DNA of 64,000 nucleotides from Marispirochaeta sp964554875 (GTDB taxonomy: Bacteria > Spirochaetota > Spirochaetia > JC444 > Marispirochaetaceae): contig CAZKQJ010000007.1 in NCBI GenBank assembly GCA_964554875.1, positions 62,001-126,000 on the forward strand, read 5' to 3'. The position numbers and the translations under genes were made by a program. Under the pieces are notes generated by a model. It ran no database searches, had not been told where the DNA came from, and was given only the letters and a program-made list of their open reading frames with translations. Position 1 is the stretch's first letter. Each line of letters begins with the position of its first letter. Shown one piece after another: positions 40,996 through 50,073 of the stretch.

Positions 40996-43163
40996 AACCT
41001 GTGTTCAGGTTCAAAATCGCCGGCCGGAGTATACAACGCATTCTGGCGGAGGCCTTTCTTTACCTCAGTCTTTGTCTTTTAATAATCCCGGGAAGCATAC
41101 TGACTTTTTCCAGTTACCGGCGTCAGCATGCCTATGTTTCGTCTAATATTCAGATAATTGCTGAAAAAACGGCTGTGCGCTTCGACAGCTTTATCGATTC
41201 CCGTCTTCAGGTTCTGGAAAACGCGGCATGGATAGCCGACCTTGCCTCCCTTGGTATTCAAGGGAGAGTTGATATACTGTCGCGCATAATCGGACAGGAG
41301 AATGATCTGAGACAGGCGGTGTTCCTGGATCAGCGGGGGAATCCCGGAGGGAGCTTTTCGCTTCTGGACCGTTCAGGGGCGCAGCAGTTTGCCTCTGTTG
41401 TGCGGAATCTGGGGAATGAACTTCTCCATCTGCGGACAGTGAAGGTGGGGAAGGTGTATATCGACGAGTCCACCAACGAACCCTGTGCGCTCATTGCAGT
41501 GCCAGTCTTTGATGTCTTCAAGAATTTCCAGGGGATTCTGGCAGCGGAACTGAGCCTCAGGTTCATGTGGGATTTTATCGGCCAGGTGATTATCGAAAAC
41601 GGCGGATACGCGTACATTGTTGACAACGAGGGACGGCTGCTCGCTCATCCTGATCTGACCAGGGTACTGGCGGCGGAGAATGTTTCGGACCTGCCTATCG
41701 TCGCGGATTTTCTTCGCCGTGGAACAGACACGACACTGATAGGTCAACGCTATATCGGAATAAACGGAGAACCCGTGGTGGGAATGCATGTTCAGGTTAC
41801 AGCCACTGACTGGGCGGTTGTAACGGAGATTCCCTGGGCCCGTTCCTTCAGACCGATTGTCCGGCAGGTCATGTTTTCCGGCGCAACTATTCTTTTGGCC
41901 GCCATCATCGCTACCCTCATTGGTATTCTCCTTTCCCGGCGAATTACTGTGCCCCTTGCTGACTTGACCAGTATGGCGACCAGGATATCCGCAGGCGAGC
42001 AAAAACTGCTTGCCGATCTCGATGGACCCAGGGAGGTTTCCGTTCTTGCCGCCGCCTTCAACAGCATGACGCGGCAGCTTAACCTGGTTCTCCAGCGACT
42101 CGAGAACCGTATACATGAAATACGAAGAACCGAGTTCAGTCTTCGCAAGGCGAACACAAGGATGCAGATCCTTATCGACAATTCTCCCAACGCTGTTGTC
42201 CTGCAGGACAGGGAGGGGACCATCGAGCTCTGGAGCAAGGCGGCTGAGTCCATATACGGGTGGAAAAGCGCGGAGGTCCTTGGAAAATCCCTGCCCATCA
42301 TTCCCCCGGAGAATATGGAAGATTACTTCAGGTTTCTGCAAGAGATAGTTGAATTGAAAAAAAAGGTCATCAACCGGGAACTCGAGTGTATCCGAAAGGA
42401 CGGACAGCGCATCTGGATCTCCCTTTCTGTTACTCCCCTGGAAGATGATTCCGGTGCGGTCTACGGTGTTATGAATATCGTCAGCGATATTACGGATCAA
42501 AAAAAGGCCCGGGAACAGATAGAAACGTCTTTGAGGGAAAAAGAGGTTCTTCTCAAGGAGATCCATCACAGGGTCAAGAACAATATGCAGATTATTTCAA
42601 GCATGCTGAGTCTCCAGGAAGACAGTATAGATGATCAGGGAATGAAGGGTGTGTACCAGGCAGGGCAGCAGAGGATCCAGTCCATGGGACTGATCCATGA
42701 ACAGCTGTATATGAGTGATGATTTATCCCGGATAGACTTCTCCCGCTATGTGGAGTCCCTGTCCCAGTATCTTTTTCAATCCTTCGATCAGGATACAGCG
42801 GGAATTCAGTTCATCAGCGATATTGCGCCTGTCGCGCTCAGCATCGAAACCGCTGTTCCCTGCGGTCTCATCATCAACGAACTTTTGACCAACTCGATGA
42901 AACATGCCTTTCACGGTCAGTCGGAGAAGAAAATCTGGATCGAGATGAAGAAAGAAGCCGGCAACTCTGTCGCCTTAACGATTGGGGACAATGGTATCGG
43001 TATGCCTTCTGCTGAAGTTTCAGGGAAGAGAAGTTCCCTCGGTCTGATTCTGGTCAGGGAGCTGGTCCTGCAGCTTCACGGGTCCCTGGAGTACAGGGAA
43101 TCGCAGGGAACAGTCTTTCATATTGTGTTTCCCCTCGATTGCGCTTCCAGTAAGAAAAGCTGA
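40992..43163 (+). CDS. Membrane sensor histidine kinase, HisKA_2/HWE-type, with extracytoplasmic and PAS sensors
   Basis: Order of parts in 723 residues: membrane helix near 17-37, a ~250-residue dCache-like periplasmic sensor, second helix near 297-318, HAMP to ~370, PAS near 395-510 ending in V-S-D-I-T-D-Q-K-K, HisKA_2 with E-I-H-H-R-V-K-N-N (likely acceptor H526), and a C-terminal ATPase with N-E-L-L-T-N-S-M-K-H-A-F and D-N-G-I-G-M-P. It is translationally coupled to the binding lipoprotein. No response regulator is next to it. Confidence 0.88.
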   Translation: MKPVFRFKIAGRSIQRILAEAFLYLSLCLLIIPGSILTFSSYRRQHAYVSSNIQIIAEKTAVRFDSFIDSRLQVLENAAWIADLASLGIQGRVDILSRIIGQENDLRQAVFLDQRGNPGGSFSLLDRSGAQQFASVVRNLGNELLHLRTVKVGKVYIDESTNEPCALIAVPVFDVFKNFQGILAAELSLRFMWDFIGQVIIENGGYAYIVDNEGRLLAHPDLTRVLAAENVSDLPIVADFLRRGTDTTLIGQRYIGINGEPVVGMHVQVTATDWAVVTEIPWARSFRPIVRQVMFSGATILLAAIIATLIGILLSRRITVPLADLTSMATRISAGEQKLLADLDGPREVSVLAAAFNSMTRQLNLVLQRLENRIHEIRRTEFSLRKANTRMQILIDNSPNAVVLQDREGTIELWSKAAESIYGWKSAEVLGKSLPIIPPENMEDYFRFLQEIVELKKKVINRELECIRKDGQRIWISLSVTPLEDDSGAVYGVMNIVSDITDQKKAREQIETSLREKEVLLKEIHHRVKNNMQIISSMLSLQEDSIDDQGMKGVYQAGQQRIQSMGLIHEQLYMSDDLSRIDFSRYVESLSQYLFQSFDQDTAGIQFISDIAPVALSIETAVPCGLIINELLTNSMKHAFHGQSEKKIWIEMKKEAGNSVALTIGDNGIGMPSAEVSGKRSSLGLILVRELVLQLHGSLEYRESQGTVFHIVFPLDCASSKKS

Positions 43164-43189
43164 GGCCGCTGCTGCTCCAGGAAAGCTGT

Positions 43190-44635
43190 TTAGAAATCCA
43201 GAGGTACCGCTTCAGTGCCTGCATCCCGGGTGGCTTCCACTGTGAAAGAGATATTTTTCAAATCCGCGGTCAAACGCGCTATATGACCTTTCGATTCCCA
43301 TTCGATGCACAGGGCTGAGGGACCGCCCTCCTTCAGGAAAAAATCGCCCGAAAAAGCCGGATGGGAGCTGCGGAACTCCATAAGGCGCAGCAGTTTTTGC
43401 ACTACCGGGCGTTCGACCTCCCCTGTAATCTCCGCGAGGCTGTAGGTATGGCGGTTAATATCCCTTCCGTTTTTTGTCGTTTCCAGAAGGTCAATGTCGT
43501 TTTTGCCCGCCAGGAGTCCCACATAGTAGACCTGGGGAATTCCCGGTGCAAAAAATTGAACAGCCCTGGCCAGAAGATAGGCATCGTCATTGTCTCCCAG
43601 GGCCGAATAGTAGGTGCAGTTGACCTGGTAAATGTCCAGATTATTGTACTGGGGAGTGTTGTAGATACGTTTTACATTCGCTCCCCGGGAATATAGGTTA
43701 TTCTTGGTGTTCTCAATTTCCTGGTCGGACATAAGGTCCCGGACATCCACGACACCGATTCCATCGTGGGTATCCAGGGTCGTTATCTGCCTGCGGGGGC
43801 ATATGGACAGCCAGTTCGCGAGATTGCGGCTGCTGCCGTCGTAGATAGCCTGGAGGATAAGCATGGGAAGGGCAAAGTCATAGACAAGGTAGCTGTGCCG
43901 GGCGAGCTTCAGCTGAATGCTGTGGTGTTCGTGAATTTCCGGAAGAACCTCAGCTCCTGATTCGGCGGCGATGCTTCCGCACCAGCTCAGCAGGTCCCAT
44001 ACCTCGGGTTCGACAAAGAAGCAGCTGGTTCCCGGTCGTTTGATACCGTAGGCAAAGGCGTCCAGACGTATGCAGTCGGCGCCCCGACGACAGAGAGCCT
44101 GTATGGAATCCCGCACGAAATCCCGTGTTACCGGAGAATCGAGATTAAGATCGATCTGCTCTGTATCGAAGGTGCACCAGATTTTTTCAACCGTTCCGTC
44201 TGGGAGTCTTTCTTCGATATAGGGAGGACGGGGTTTACGGGTGTAGATTTTTGCCAGGTCTTCATCCGTCGGCTCTCCTTCCGGCCAGAAACTGCTGTAG
44301 CGTATGAAGAAATCCCTGTAGGGAGAATCCTTGCCCCGGCGCAGGAAATCCTGAAACTGGCCAGACCGGCGGGACAGGTGATTGATCATGAAGTCCATCA
44401 TAAGGTCCAGGCCCATCTTTTTTAGCCCCAGAATGTCGTTCCAGGATCCAAAGGACGGGTCCACCTGCTCATAGCCCAGAGGAGAGAAGCCCCGATCCCC
44501 TGAGGAGGGATAAAAGGGGAGGATATGAACCCCCGTAATGGCGCGGGAAAAATATTTTTCTATTCCGTGCTTCAGGGAGCTTAGACTGCCTCCCATGGAA
44601 TCGGGATAGGTAATTAACTGACATCCGTTACGCAT
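43190..44635 (-). CDS. Sucrose phosphorylase (GH13 subfamily 18 type)
   Basis: The 481-residue enzyme phosphorolyses sucrose to glucose 1-phosphate and fructose. It has the opening I-T-Y-P-D-S-M-G-G-S, H-I-L-P-F-Y-P-S-S-G-D-R-G-F, nucleophile D192 in I-R-L-D-A-F-A-Y, acid/base E233 in L-P-E-I-H-E-H-H, and stabiliser D in L-D-T-H-D-G-I-G. The catalytic aspartate number equals that of the Bifidobacterium enzyme. Close relatives act on sucrose 6'-phosphate or glucosylglycerate, so substrate is not certain. GGGGG lies before the ATG. No sugar transporter is adjacent. Confidence 0.88.
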   Translation of the reverse strand: MRNGCQLITYPDSMGGSLSSLKHGIEKYFSRAITGVHILPFYPSSGDRGFSPLGYEQVDPSFGSWNDILGLKKMGLDLMMDFMINHLSRRSGQFQDFLRRGKDSPYRDFFIRYSSFWPEGEPTDEDLAKIYTRKPRPPYIEERLPDGTVEKIWCTFDTEQIDLNLDSPVTRDFVRDSIQALCRRGADCIRLDAFAYGIKRPGTSCFFVEPEVWDLLSWCGSIAAESGAEVLPEIHEHHSIQLKLARHSYLVYDFALPMLILQAIYDGSSRNLANWLSICPRRQITTLDTHDGIGVVDVRDLMSDQEIENTKNNLYSRGANVKRIYNTPQYNNLDIYQVNCTYYSALGDNDDAYLLARAVQFFAPGIPQVYYVGLLAGKNDIDLLETTKNGRDINRHTYSLAEITGEVERPVVQKLLRLMEFRSSHPAFSGDFFLKEGGPSALCIEWESKGHIARLTADLKNISFTVEATRDAGTEAVPLDF

Positions 44636-44667
44636 GCTGATCCCCCTTGTGTGGAAATTCCAGGCTA

Positions 44668-47427
44668 CTAAAAGCGATCCGGCAAACCGCGGACTTCCGC
44701 TTCCATGCAGCGCTCCAGCAGGATTGGTTCACCCATCGCACTGTAGGCTACCCTGTCCCAGACCGAGAGCCTGACCTCGGTATCACTGGTGCCTGCCGCG
44801 GCTGCCCTCCGGCAGACCTCCTCCAGGAGTCTGGTTTCAAGAGAAGCCTCCGCCTGACCGAGTTCGGAATAGATCGTGTCATCGGAGCCGGTAAGACGGT
44901 ACCCTTCAGGTGCAGCAGGGATAATCGAAGCCTTTGCCAGTGCCTGTACTGATGAGGTAACCGCTCCGATTGCGTTGGCAACATCGGCGTTTTTCGGGAT
45001 CCGGGCCTCCTGTTCCAGGCTGCGCCGGATACCTCCCAGCAAAAAGGGGGCCGCGGCTCCCAGGCCGATGAGCGGTGCCGATGGTTGTGCCGAAAGTTTT
45101 ACCCTGCCGGAACCTCCTGCCACAAGAAGCTCTATTGCAGGGTCCTCCGGAGCGAGATTCAGCAGTTTTGCCATGACTCCTGTGCTGATGCTCCTTTCAG
45201 CCTGTTCCCAGGCCAGGCGGGTAAACTCATCCTCCGGGAGTCCCGAAAGACGAGAGAGGATGGCAAGACCAAGACGGGCAGGTTCCGGTGACCCCAGAGC
45301 GAGTCTGCCGTCGATATGGAGCAGGTCCGTGGGGGTAAGCCCCAGAACCTCAATGGAGCGGACAGACAGGAGCCGGTCCAGCTTGAGAAAACGCCAGTGC
45401 CCGAGCATGGTTTTCTCCGCCAGTTCCAGTACCGAAAGCGGGCCGTGCTTCAAGGCCTCCAGGGTCGCCATTTCCATCCGGTTCGGCTGGAAGGGTGGCT
45501 GTTTTCCTGTGAATCGGCATATCAGGGCAGGGCTGCTGGATGCGCTGAAATCGTCGATTCTTAATGCAAGCTTGTGAAGGATATCCACATCCTTTTTGCC
45601 GAGCCGGCAGAGGGGACTTACCCGGCGGGGACCGACCCGGATTTCTCCCCTGTCAAAAAGTATTTCGCTGTCTCCCCCGATGCCCAGGGTAACCATGTCC
45701 ACCGCCCGCACATGGGTCCGGTGATTCCCGATCATGGCCCCGTCGGGATCGGTCTCCACGCTGCCGTTTTCCACATAGGCAATATCCGAGGTTGTTCCCC
45801 CCACATCGATAATACAGGCTTCTTCGCATCCGGTAAGGTATCGCGCGCCGGCAATGCTGGCAGCGGGACCGGACAGGGCCGTCTCGATGGGATGCTCCAT
45901 GGCGTAGGAGGCATTCATGAGGAAACCGTCACCCCGTACGAAGAGAACCGGTGCGTCGATATGGCGGAACCTGAGACGGTCTTCAACGGCATGGAAGAAG
46001 GTCTCCAGGTGGGGGATGATGCCGGCGTTCAAAACAGCGGTTGCTGCCCGAACGGTGAAATCGAGCTGTCCCGATAACTCGTGTCCGGCACAGACCATGA
46101 GCCCTGTCTCATCCCTTAGAATACCGGCGACAGCTTTTTCATGCACCGGGTTGACGGTTCCACCGTATCCTGAGACGGCGAAGGCCTGCACGCCGTGGTT
46201 CCGTACCATCTCGCGGGCCGTTTTTCGTATCTCCTCCTCGTTGATATCCTCCTGTATCTCACCAGAAATGTTAACCCGCCCGCGTACCAGCTGAAGGGGG
46301 CGGTGTTCTATCTCCTCGGCCACCGAATCGGACAGGGGCATCAAAAGCAGGCCCACTGTCTGGCGGTTGTTTTCCACGATGGCGTTGGTGGCCAGGGTAG
46401 TGGATACCGAGACTATCTCGGTACGGATCAGTGTATCCGCCGGAAGCTGCTCGAGAGCCTTGTCGATGCCTTCGGTGTAATCCCAGGGGGTTGTGAGGGC
46501 CTTTGTTTTGGCCATGACCGATTCCGTCTGAAGATCAAAGAGTACCGCATCCGTATAGGTCCCTCCGGCGTCGATGCCGAGACCAATACGTCGCTGCCGG
46601 TGACTTTTTCCGCGAATACCCGGGATAATCCAGCTGCGGCGCCGGGGGGAGCAGCCGAGTCCGGCGTCTTCAGGCTTTCCGGCGTTCAGTCTGCCCGCAG
46701 CTGCATCAAAATAGGTGAGCTCACCGGGTTCAACCACCAGGATTTCCTCGTCACCGGTATCTATCTTCAGCGCCTTTTCCATGAGCCTGGTGGATCCGGC
46801 GATGGTTTCAGTCTTCCACTTGAACTTCTGACCAATGGCCTCCACATGCTTATGGTATTTCTCCCGGTCACCGTTTCCGGTATCGATAAAAACCGCCCGC
46901 TTGTAGTTTCTTTTCCAGGAGTGGGTTACATCGAGGATTGCATCGGCGTTTTCCCTGCCGTACCGTTCCACAAGCTCTTCCGGTTTATCCTGGGATATAT
47001 CGAGTCTGATGGCTTCGTGAGACGGGCTCCTGTCGTTCTTTTCAGGTTTTGCTCCCTTCGGCTGAACCTGTTCTTCGTACCAGCCCGCGGAGATATAGTA
47101 GGTTCCCGGAATGTGACGGAACTGCCGGGCATAGGCTGCGGAGGAGCCCAGGAAGAGGCTGATGCAGTCATGCACCCGGGGAATTATCAGCGGTATGCTG
47201 CGGGCATGCAGGCCGGATGTGCCGGTACCGCAAAGGCCGTAAAGCAGGATTATTCTGGAAGCGTTCCGCTCTTCATCGATGGCCTTCTGCAGGGTCTCTC
47301 GCAGCTTGTTCGGTTCGCTGTGGAGTCCCCCCTCAAGATAGCTTATTTCGAAATCAGACTGACAATTCTGTATAATGCTTTCCAGGTCCGTGCGAAAGAC
47401 CCCGCAGGCAAGTATTCGTATGCTCAT
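44668..47427 (-). CDS. DUF1638 domain fused to a hydantoinase/oxoprolinase (HyuA-like) protein
   Basis: A 919-residue fusion. Residues 1 to ~215 match DUF1638: I-L-A-C-G-V-F-R, L-L-Y-G-L-C-G-T-G-T, I-P-R-V-H-D-C-I. After a basic linker, residues ~285-919 form the HyuA type: the ASKHA entry G-L-G-I-D-A-G-G-T-Y-T-D-A, S-T-T-L-A-T-N-A-I, V-D-x-G-G-T-T-S-D-I-A. HyuA-type proteins hydrolyse ring amides with ATP, but DUF1638 proteins occur near corrinoid methyltransferases, where related ASKHA ATPases reactivate cofactors. So it may be a hydantoinase or an activator. It overlaps the agmatinase-like gene by ATGA. Confidence 0.75.
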   Translation of the reverse strand: MSIRILACGVFRTDLESIIQNCQSDFEISYLEGGLHSEPNKLRETLQKAIDEERNASRIILLYGLCGTGTSGLHARSIPLIIPRVHDCISLFLGSSAAYARQFRHIPGTYYISAGWYEEQVQPKGAKPEKNDRSPSHEAIRLDISQDKPEELVERYGRENADAILDVTHSWKRNYKRAVFIDTGNGDREKYHKHVEAIGQKFKWKTETIAGSTRLMEKALKIDTGDEEILVVEPGELTYFDAAAGRLNAGKPEDAGLGCSPRRRSWIIPGIRGKSHRQRRIGLGIDAGGTYTDAVLFDLQTESVMAKTKALTTPWDYTEGIDKALEQLPADTLIRTEIVSVSTTLATNAIVENNRQTVGLLLMPLSDSVAEEIEHRPLQLVRGRVNISGEIQEDINEEEIRKTAREMVRNHGVQAFAVSGYGGTVNPVHEKAVAGILRDETGLMVCAGHELSGQLDFTVRAATAVLNAGIIPHLETFFHAVEDRLRFRHIDAPVLFVRGDGFLMNASYAMEHPIETALSGPAASIAGARYLTGCEEACIIDVGGTTSDIAYVENGSVETDPDGAMIGNHRTHVRAVDMVTLGIGGDSEILFDRGEIRVGPRRVSPLCRLGKKDVDILHKLALRIDDFSASSSPALICRFTGKQPPFQPNRMEMATLEALKHGPLSVLELAEKTMLGHWRFLKLDRLLSVRSIEVLGLTPTDLLHIDGRLALGSPEPARLGLAILSRLSGLPEDEFTRLAWEQAERSISTGVMAKLLNLAPEDPAIELLVAGGSGRVKLSAQPSAPLIGLGAAAPFLLGGIRRSLEQEARIPKNADVANAIGAVTSSVQALAKASIIPAAPEGYRLTGSDDTIYSELGQAEASLETRLLEEVCRRAAAAGTSDTEVRLSVWDRVAYSAMGEPILLERCMEAEVRGLPDRF

Positions 47428-48284
47428 CTCTTTCCTGTATTTTCCATGTAAGCGATTGTTTTGTAGAGAAGTGTGGCTGCCAGCATGGGAGATGCATGGG
47501 TCCCGTCGGGGCAGAGTTCGACGATATCAAAACCGACCAGTCGGCTTGTTGCTGCAATACCGCGGATCAGCCTGAGTACCGTATACCAGTCCAGACCTCC
47601 CGGCTGGGGTGTCCCGGTGGAGGGAAGAACCGACGGATCAAATGCGTCCAGGTCGATGGTCAGATAGGTACGGGTCCCGAGTTTCGAACAGAGCCGGGTA
47701 ATCCAGTCCGGATCTTCACGCATCTGATGGGCATAGAAAATGCGCTCCGGATCAACAAACTCCAGCTCACTGATATCCATACTGCGAATTCCCGCTTGAA
47801 GAATCGGACTCTTCTCCCGGATGCGGGCCATGACGCAGGCGTGGTTAAAAGGGGATCCGTGATAGCTCTGACGCAGATCGCTGTGGGCATCGAGCTGTAC
47901 AACCGTAAGGTCGTCGAAGTGCCCGGCGGCAGCCCAGGCTGAGCCGACACTGACGCTGTGCTCTCCTCCAAGGATAATGGGGATTCTTCCGGCCTCCAGG
48001 ATCTCTCGGGTTCGCTGCTGAACTCTGCCCGCGAGTTCTTCCGGGTCGTCGGCTAAAACGGGCTTTTCAACGAAAATTCCCGCCCTGCACGGGAGGCTTC
48101 CGGTTTCGATATCGTATTCCTCCAGCTGATCGGAGACTTCGAGCAGAGCGAAGGGCCCGCGATCAGCTCCTTTACGGAAGGTGCTGGTCAAATCGAAGGG
48201 AACCGGGAGTATACGGTATCTGGCCGTCCCGGGGTCCCGGAATTCCGGGGAGAGAGCCATGAATGGAAGGTATTGTGTGTTCAT
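47424..48284 (-). CDS. speB: Agmatinase-family ureohydrolase
   Basis: The 286-residue enzyme belongs to the arginase/agmatinase family: G-G-E-H-S-V (His ligand), D-A-H-S-D-L-R (three metal ligands), and D-L-D-A-F-D-P-S-V. These bind a two-manganese centre that releases urea from agmatine or a related guanidino compound. Agmatine is the usual substrate, but guanidine- and guanidinobutyrate-using members look similar. It is coupled to the DUF1638-HyuA gene and follows the aminopeptidase by 59 nt. No arginine decarboxylase is visible. Confidence 0.85.
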   Translation of the reverse strand: MNTQYLPFMALSPEFRDPGTARYRILPVPFDLTSTFRKGADRGPFALLEVSDQLEEYDIETGSLPCRAGIFVEKPVLADDPEELAGRVQQRTREILEAGRIPIILGGEHSVSVGSAWAAAGHFDDLTVVQLDAHSDLRQSYHGSPFNHACVMARIREKSPILQAGIRSMDISELEFVDPERIFYAHQMREDPDWITRLCSKLGTRTYLTIDLDAFDPSVLPSTGTPQPGGLDWYTVLRLIRGIAATSRLVGFDIVELCPDGTHASPMLAATLLYKTIAYMENTGKR

Positions 48285-48343
48285 TTCCGGAACAGCTTAT
48301 CCCTCCGTGAAGGGTTCTGCAAGTCCCGTTTTTTACCGCAATT

Positions 48344-49465
48344 TCAGCGGGCAAGATGCTCCGGGTTCAGGGCTTCAAAGGAGGGATGTACGAAACGCCC
48401 GTCCTTCCTGATGAGCTTACCGTCCATGTTTATCTCTCCTCCCCCGTATTCCGTACGCTGAATGCAGACAAGGTCCCAGTGAACAGCGCTGCGGTTTCCG
48501 TTGTCGGCCTCTGTGTAGGCATTCCCCGGGGTAAAATGGAACGAGCCGGCAATCTTCTCGTCGAAGAGGGTCTCGTCCATGGGTTCGAGAATCCGGGGGT
48601 TGCATCCCAGGGCAAACTCGCCGATATACCGGGCTCCGTCATCGGTATCGAGTACGGCGTTCAGTTTCTCGGTTTCGTCAGCGCTGGCTTCGACAATTTT
48701 TCCCTTTTTAAAAGTAAAGCTGATGTTGCTATAGGTGTGACCGAACAAGCTGGAAGGCGCGTTGTACCTGATTGTTCCCTCCACGCTGTCCCGTACCGGA
48801 GCAGTATAAATTTCACCATCGGGTATGTTCCTTTCCCCGAAACAGGGGACCACAGGAATCGATTCGATTGAGAATCTGAGATCCGTCCCCGGCCCGGAGA
48901 TATGGACATTCTTCGCCGTTTCCAGGAACTCACGGGCCGGTTCCATCGCCTTTGCCATTGCCGCATAATCGACTCCCGTAGTTACGGCAAAGTAGAAATC
49001 CTCAAAGCTGCTGGTAGAAGTCTGTGCCATGGCCGCCATACCCGGGGTCGGGTAACGCAGCACAACCCATTTGGTTTTGGGTACCCGGATCTCGTAATGC
49101 ACCGGCTTCATCAGGCAGGTCATCTCGAGCTGGCTCCGGGATTCAGGAATATCGCTGTTCTCCTTCGGGTTATCGTACCCTCTGATACCGATAAAGGCGT
49201 CCATCTTTTTCATGCGGAAGACCTCTATCTCCGCGAGGTTTGTAAGGCTCTCCCTGTCCGCGCCCTTGAGCAGCGCTCTGCTGAGGCGGGAACGGCGATA
49301 ATCAAGTACGGGATAGGCTCCTGCCTCGTAGACTGCATCTATCAGTGCTTCGATCATCTCTTCAGGGACGTCATGGCTCTGGATAAGGCATTTTTCCCCC
49401 TTTTTCAGTGCGACAGAGTGGGTAACGAGTAGGCGGGCAAGTTCGGCTTGTTTTGGATGAATCAT
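48344..49465 (-). CDS. Aminopeptidase, M29 (AmpS/thermophilic) family
   Basis: The protein has the M29 fold landmarks: an N-terminal helix domain with G-E-K-C-L-I-Q and a C-terminal metal domain with A-P-V-R-D-S-V-E-G-T-I, E-F-A-L-G-C-N, D-E-K-I-A-G-S-F-H and H-W-D-L-V. The metal ligands are the E, H and D of these segments. I use the ATG at 49465 (373 residues) since the upstream one (49513) falls within the promoter. Weak GGGAG sits 11 nt upstream. It leads the minus-strand group with agmatinase and the fusion protein. Confidence 0.85.
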   Translation of the reverse strand: MIHPKQAELARLLVTHSVALKKGEKCLIQSHDVPEEMIEALIDAVYEAGAYPVLDYRRSRLSRALLKGADRESLTNLAEIEVFRMKKMDAFIGIRGYDNPKENSDIPESRSQLEMTCLMKPVHYEIRVPKTKWVVLRYPTPGMAAMAQTSTSSFEDFYFAVTTGVDYAAMAKAMEPAREFLETAKNVHISGPGTDLRFSIESIPVVPCFGERNIPDGEIYTAPVRDSVEGTIRYNAPSSLFGHTYSNISFTFKKGKIVEASADETEKLNAVLDTDDGARYIGEFALGCNPRILEPMDETLFDEKIAGSFHFTPGNAYTEADNGNRSAVHWDLVCIQRTEYGGGEINMDGKLIRKDGRFVHPSFEALNPEHLAR

Positions 49466-49502
49466 GACAGGTCTGCTCCCGGTAGTTTCTGTGAATGCAG
49501 GG

Positions 49503-49532
49503 ATAATATACATAAAAAGGGAGAAAAGCCAA
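49503..49532 (-). promoter_or_regulatory. Promoter of the aminopeptidase group
   Basis: On the minus strand TTGGCT (49527-49532), 18 nt, TATTAT (49503-49508). The rest of the 49466-49741 gap shows no gene. Confidence 0.45.
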
Positions 49533-49706
49533 AGGTATCGTGGAACAAGGATGGGAAGGATAATGTCGCCACCGAGACTCTGAGCGCACAGCGCTGCGGA
49601 ATGCTTTGGGAATAAAAGGTCGTGAGACCTGTTAATTGCCGGATGACCACATTGCTGAACACTACATCATTGTTACTTCAAAGGCTCACAAAAACAGAAA
49701 GCATGG

Positions 49707-49735
49707 TTTTCACTCCAGTTAAATATTAGTATTTT
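49707..49735 (+). promoter_or_regulatory. Possible promoter of the HMA chaperone, leaderless geometry
   Basis: TTTTCA (49707-49712), 17 nt, TATTTT (49730-49735), then 6 nt to the ATG. Both boxes are moderate (4 of 6). No ribosome-binding site is present. Confidence 0.35.
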
Positions 49736-49741
49736 AGTCAT

Positions 49742-50002
49742 ATGAAAAACGATCTGGAACGAAGCACAAACAAGCAGGCTAAACTCAAACTGAGCGGTGC
49801 TACCTGCGCATCCTGTGTTTTTACAATTGAACATGCCGGCCGAAAGGTTCAGGGTGTTGCAGACGTCAATGTTGACGCGAGTAAAGGCGAGATCTCCGTG
49901 AGCTATGGCGGTAATGCCGGTTCGCTGGAGCGGATAAAAGAGATCGTTCATCGTCTGGGCTACTCAGCGGAGATCGACTGGGATTCAGTGACCGACGCCT
50001 GA
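49742..50002 (+). CDS. Heavy-metal-associated (HMA) domain metallochaperone
   Basis: The 86-residue cytoplasmic protein has the ferredoxin-like HMA fold with the metal motif G-A-T-C-A-S-C (C22 and C25), the V-x-G-V-A-D-V-N-V-D loop and a final I-V-H-R-L-G-Y. The loop has alanine in place of the methionine of M-T-C-x-x-C. HMA proteins such as CopZ carry copper(I). A two-component system with a methionine-rich sensor follows 71 nt later, so copper or silver handling is likely. Confidence 0.83.
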   Translation: MKNDLERSTNKQAKLKLSGATCASCVFTIEHAGRKVQGVADVNVDASKGEISVSYGGNAGSLERIKEIVHRLGYSAEIDWDSVTDA

Positions 50003-50022
50003 TCATATCTACTGCAGATTCC

Positions 50023-50040
50023 TTCACATTTTGTTCATAT
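50023..50040 (+). repeat. Direct repeat TTCAYAT, 11-nt period, before the regulator operon
   Basis: TTCACAT (50023-50029) and TTCATAT (50034-50040) are spaced one helical turn apart just upstream of a -10 TATAAT (50049-50054). OmpR-type regulators bind such tandem half sites. The usual -35 is missing, as in activator-dependent promoters. Confidence 0.4.
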
Positions 50041-50073
50041 CTGCGCTATATAATAAACAGCAGGAGGAACCCG

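Noticed and set aside
46195..47451. A 418-codon plus-strand frame within the DUF1638-HyuA gene
   Set aside because: It lies fully antisense to the fusion gene and has no ribosome-binding site or recognisable motif.
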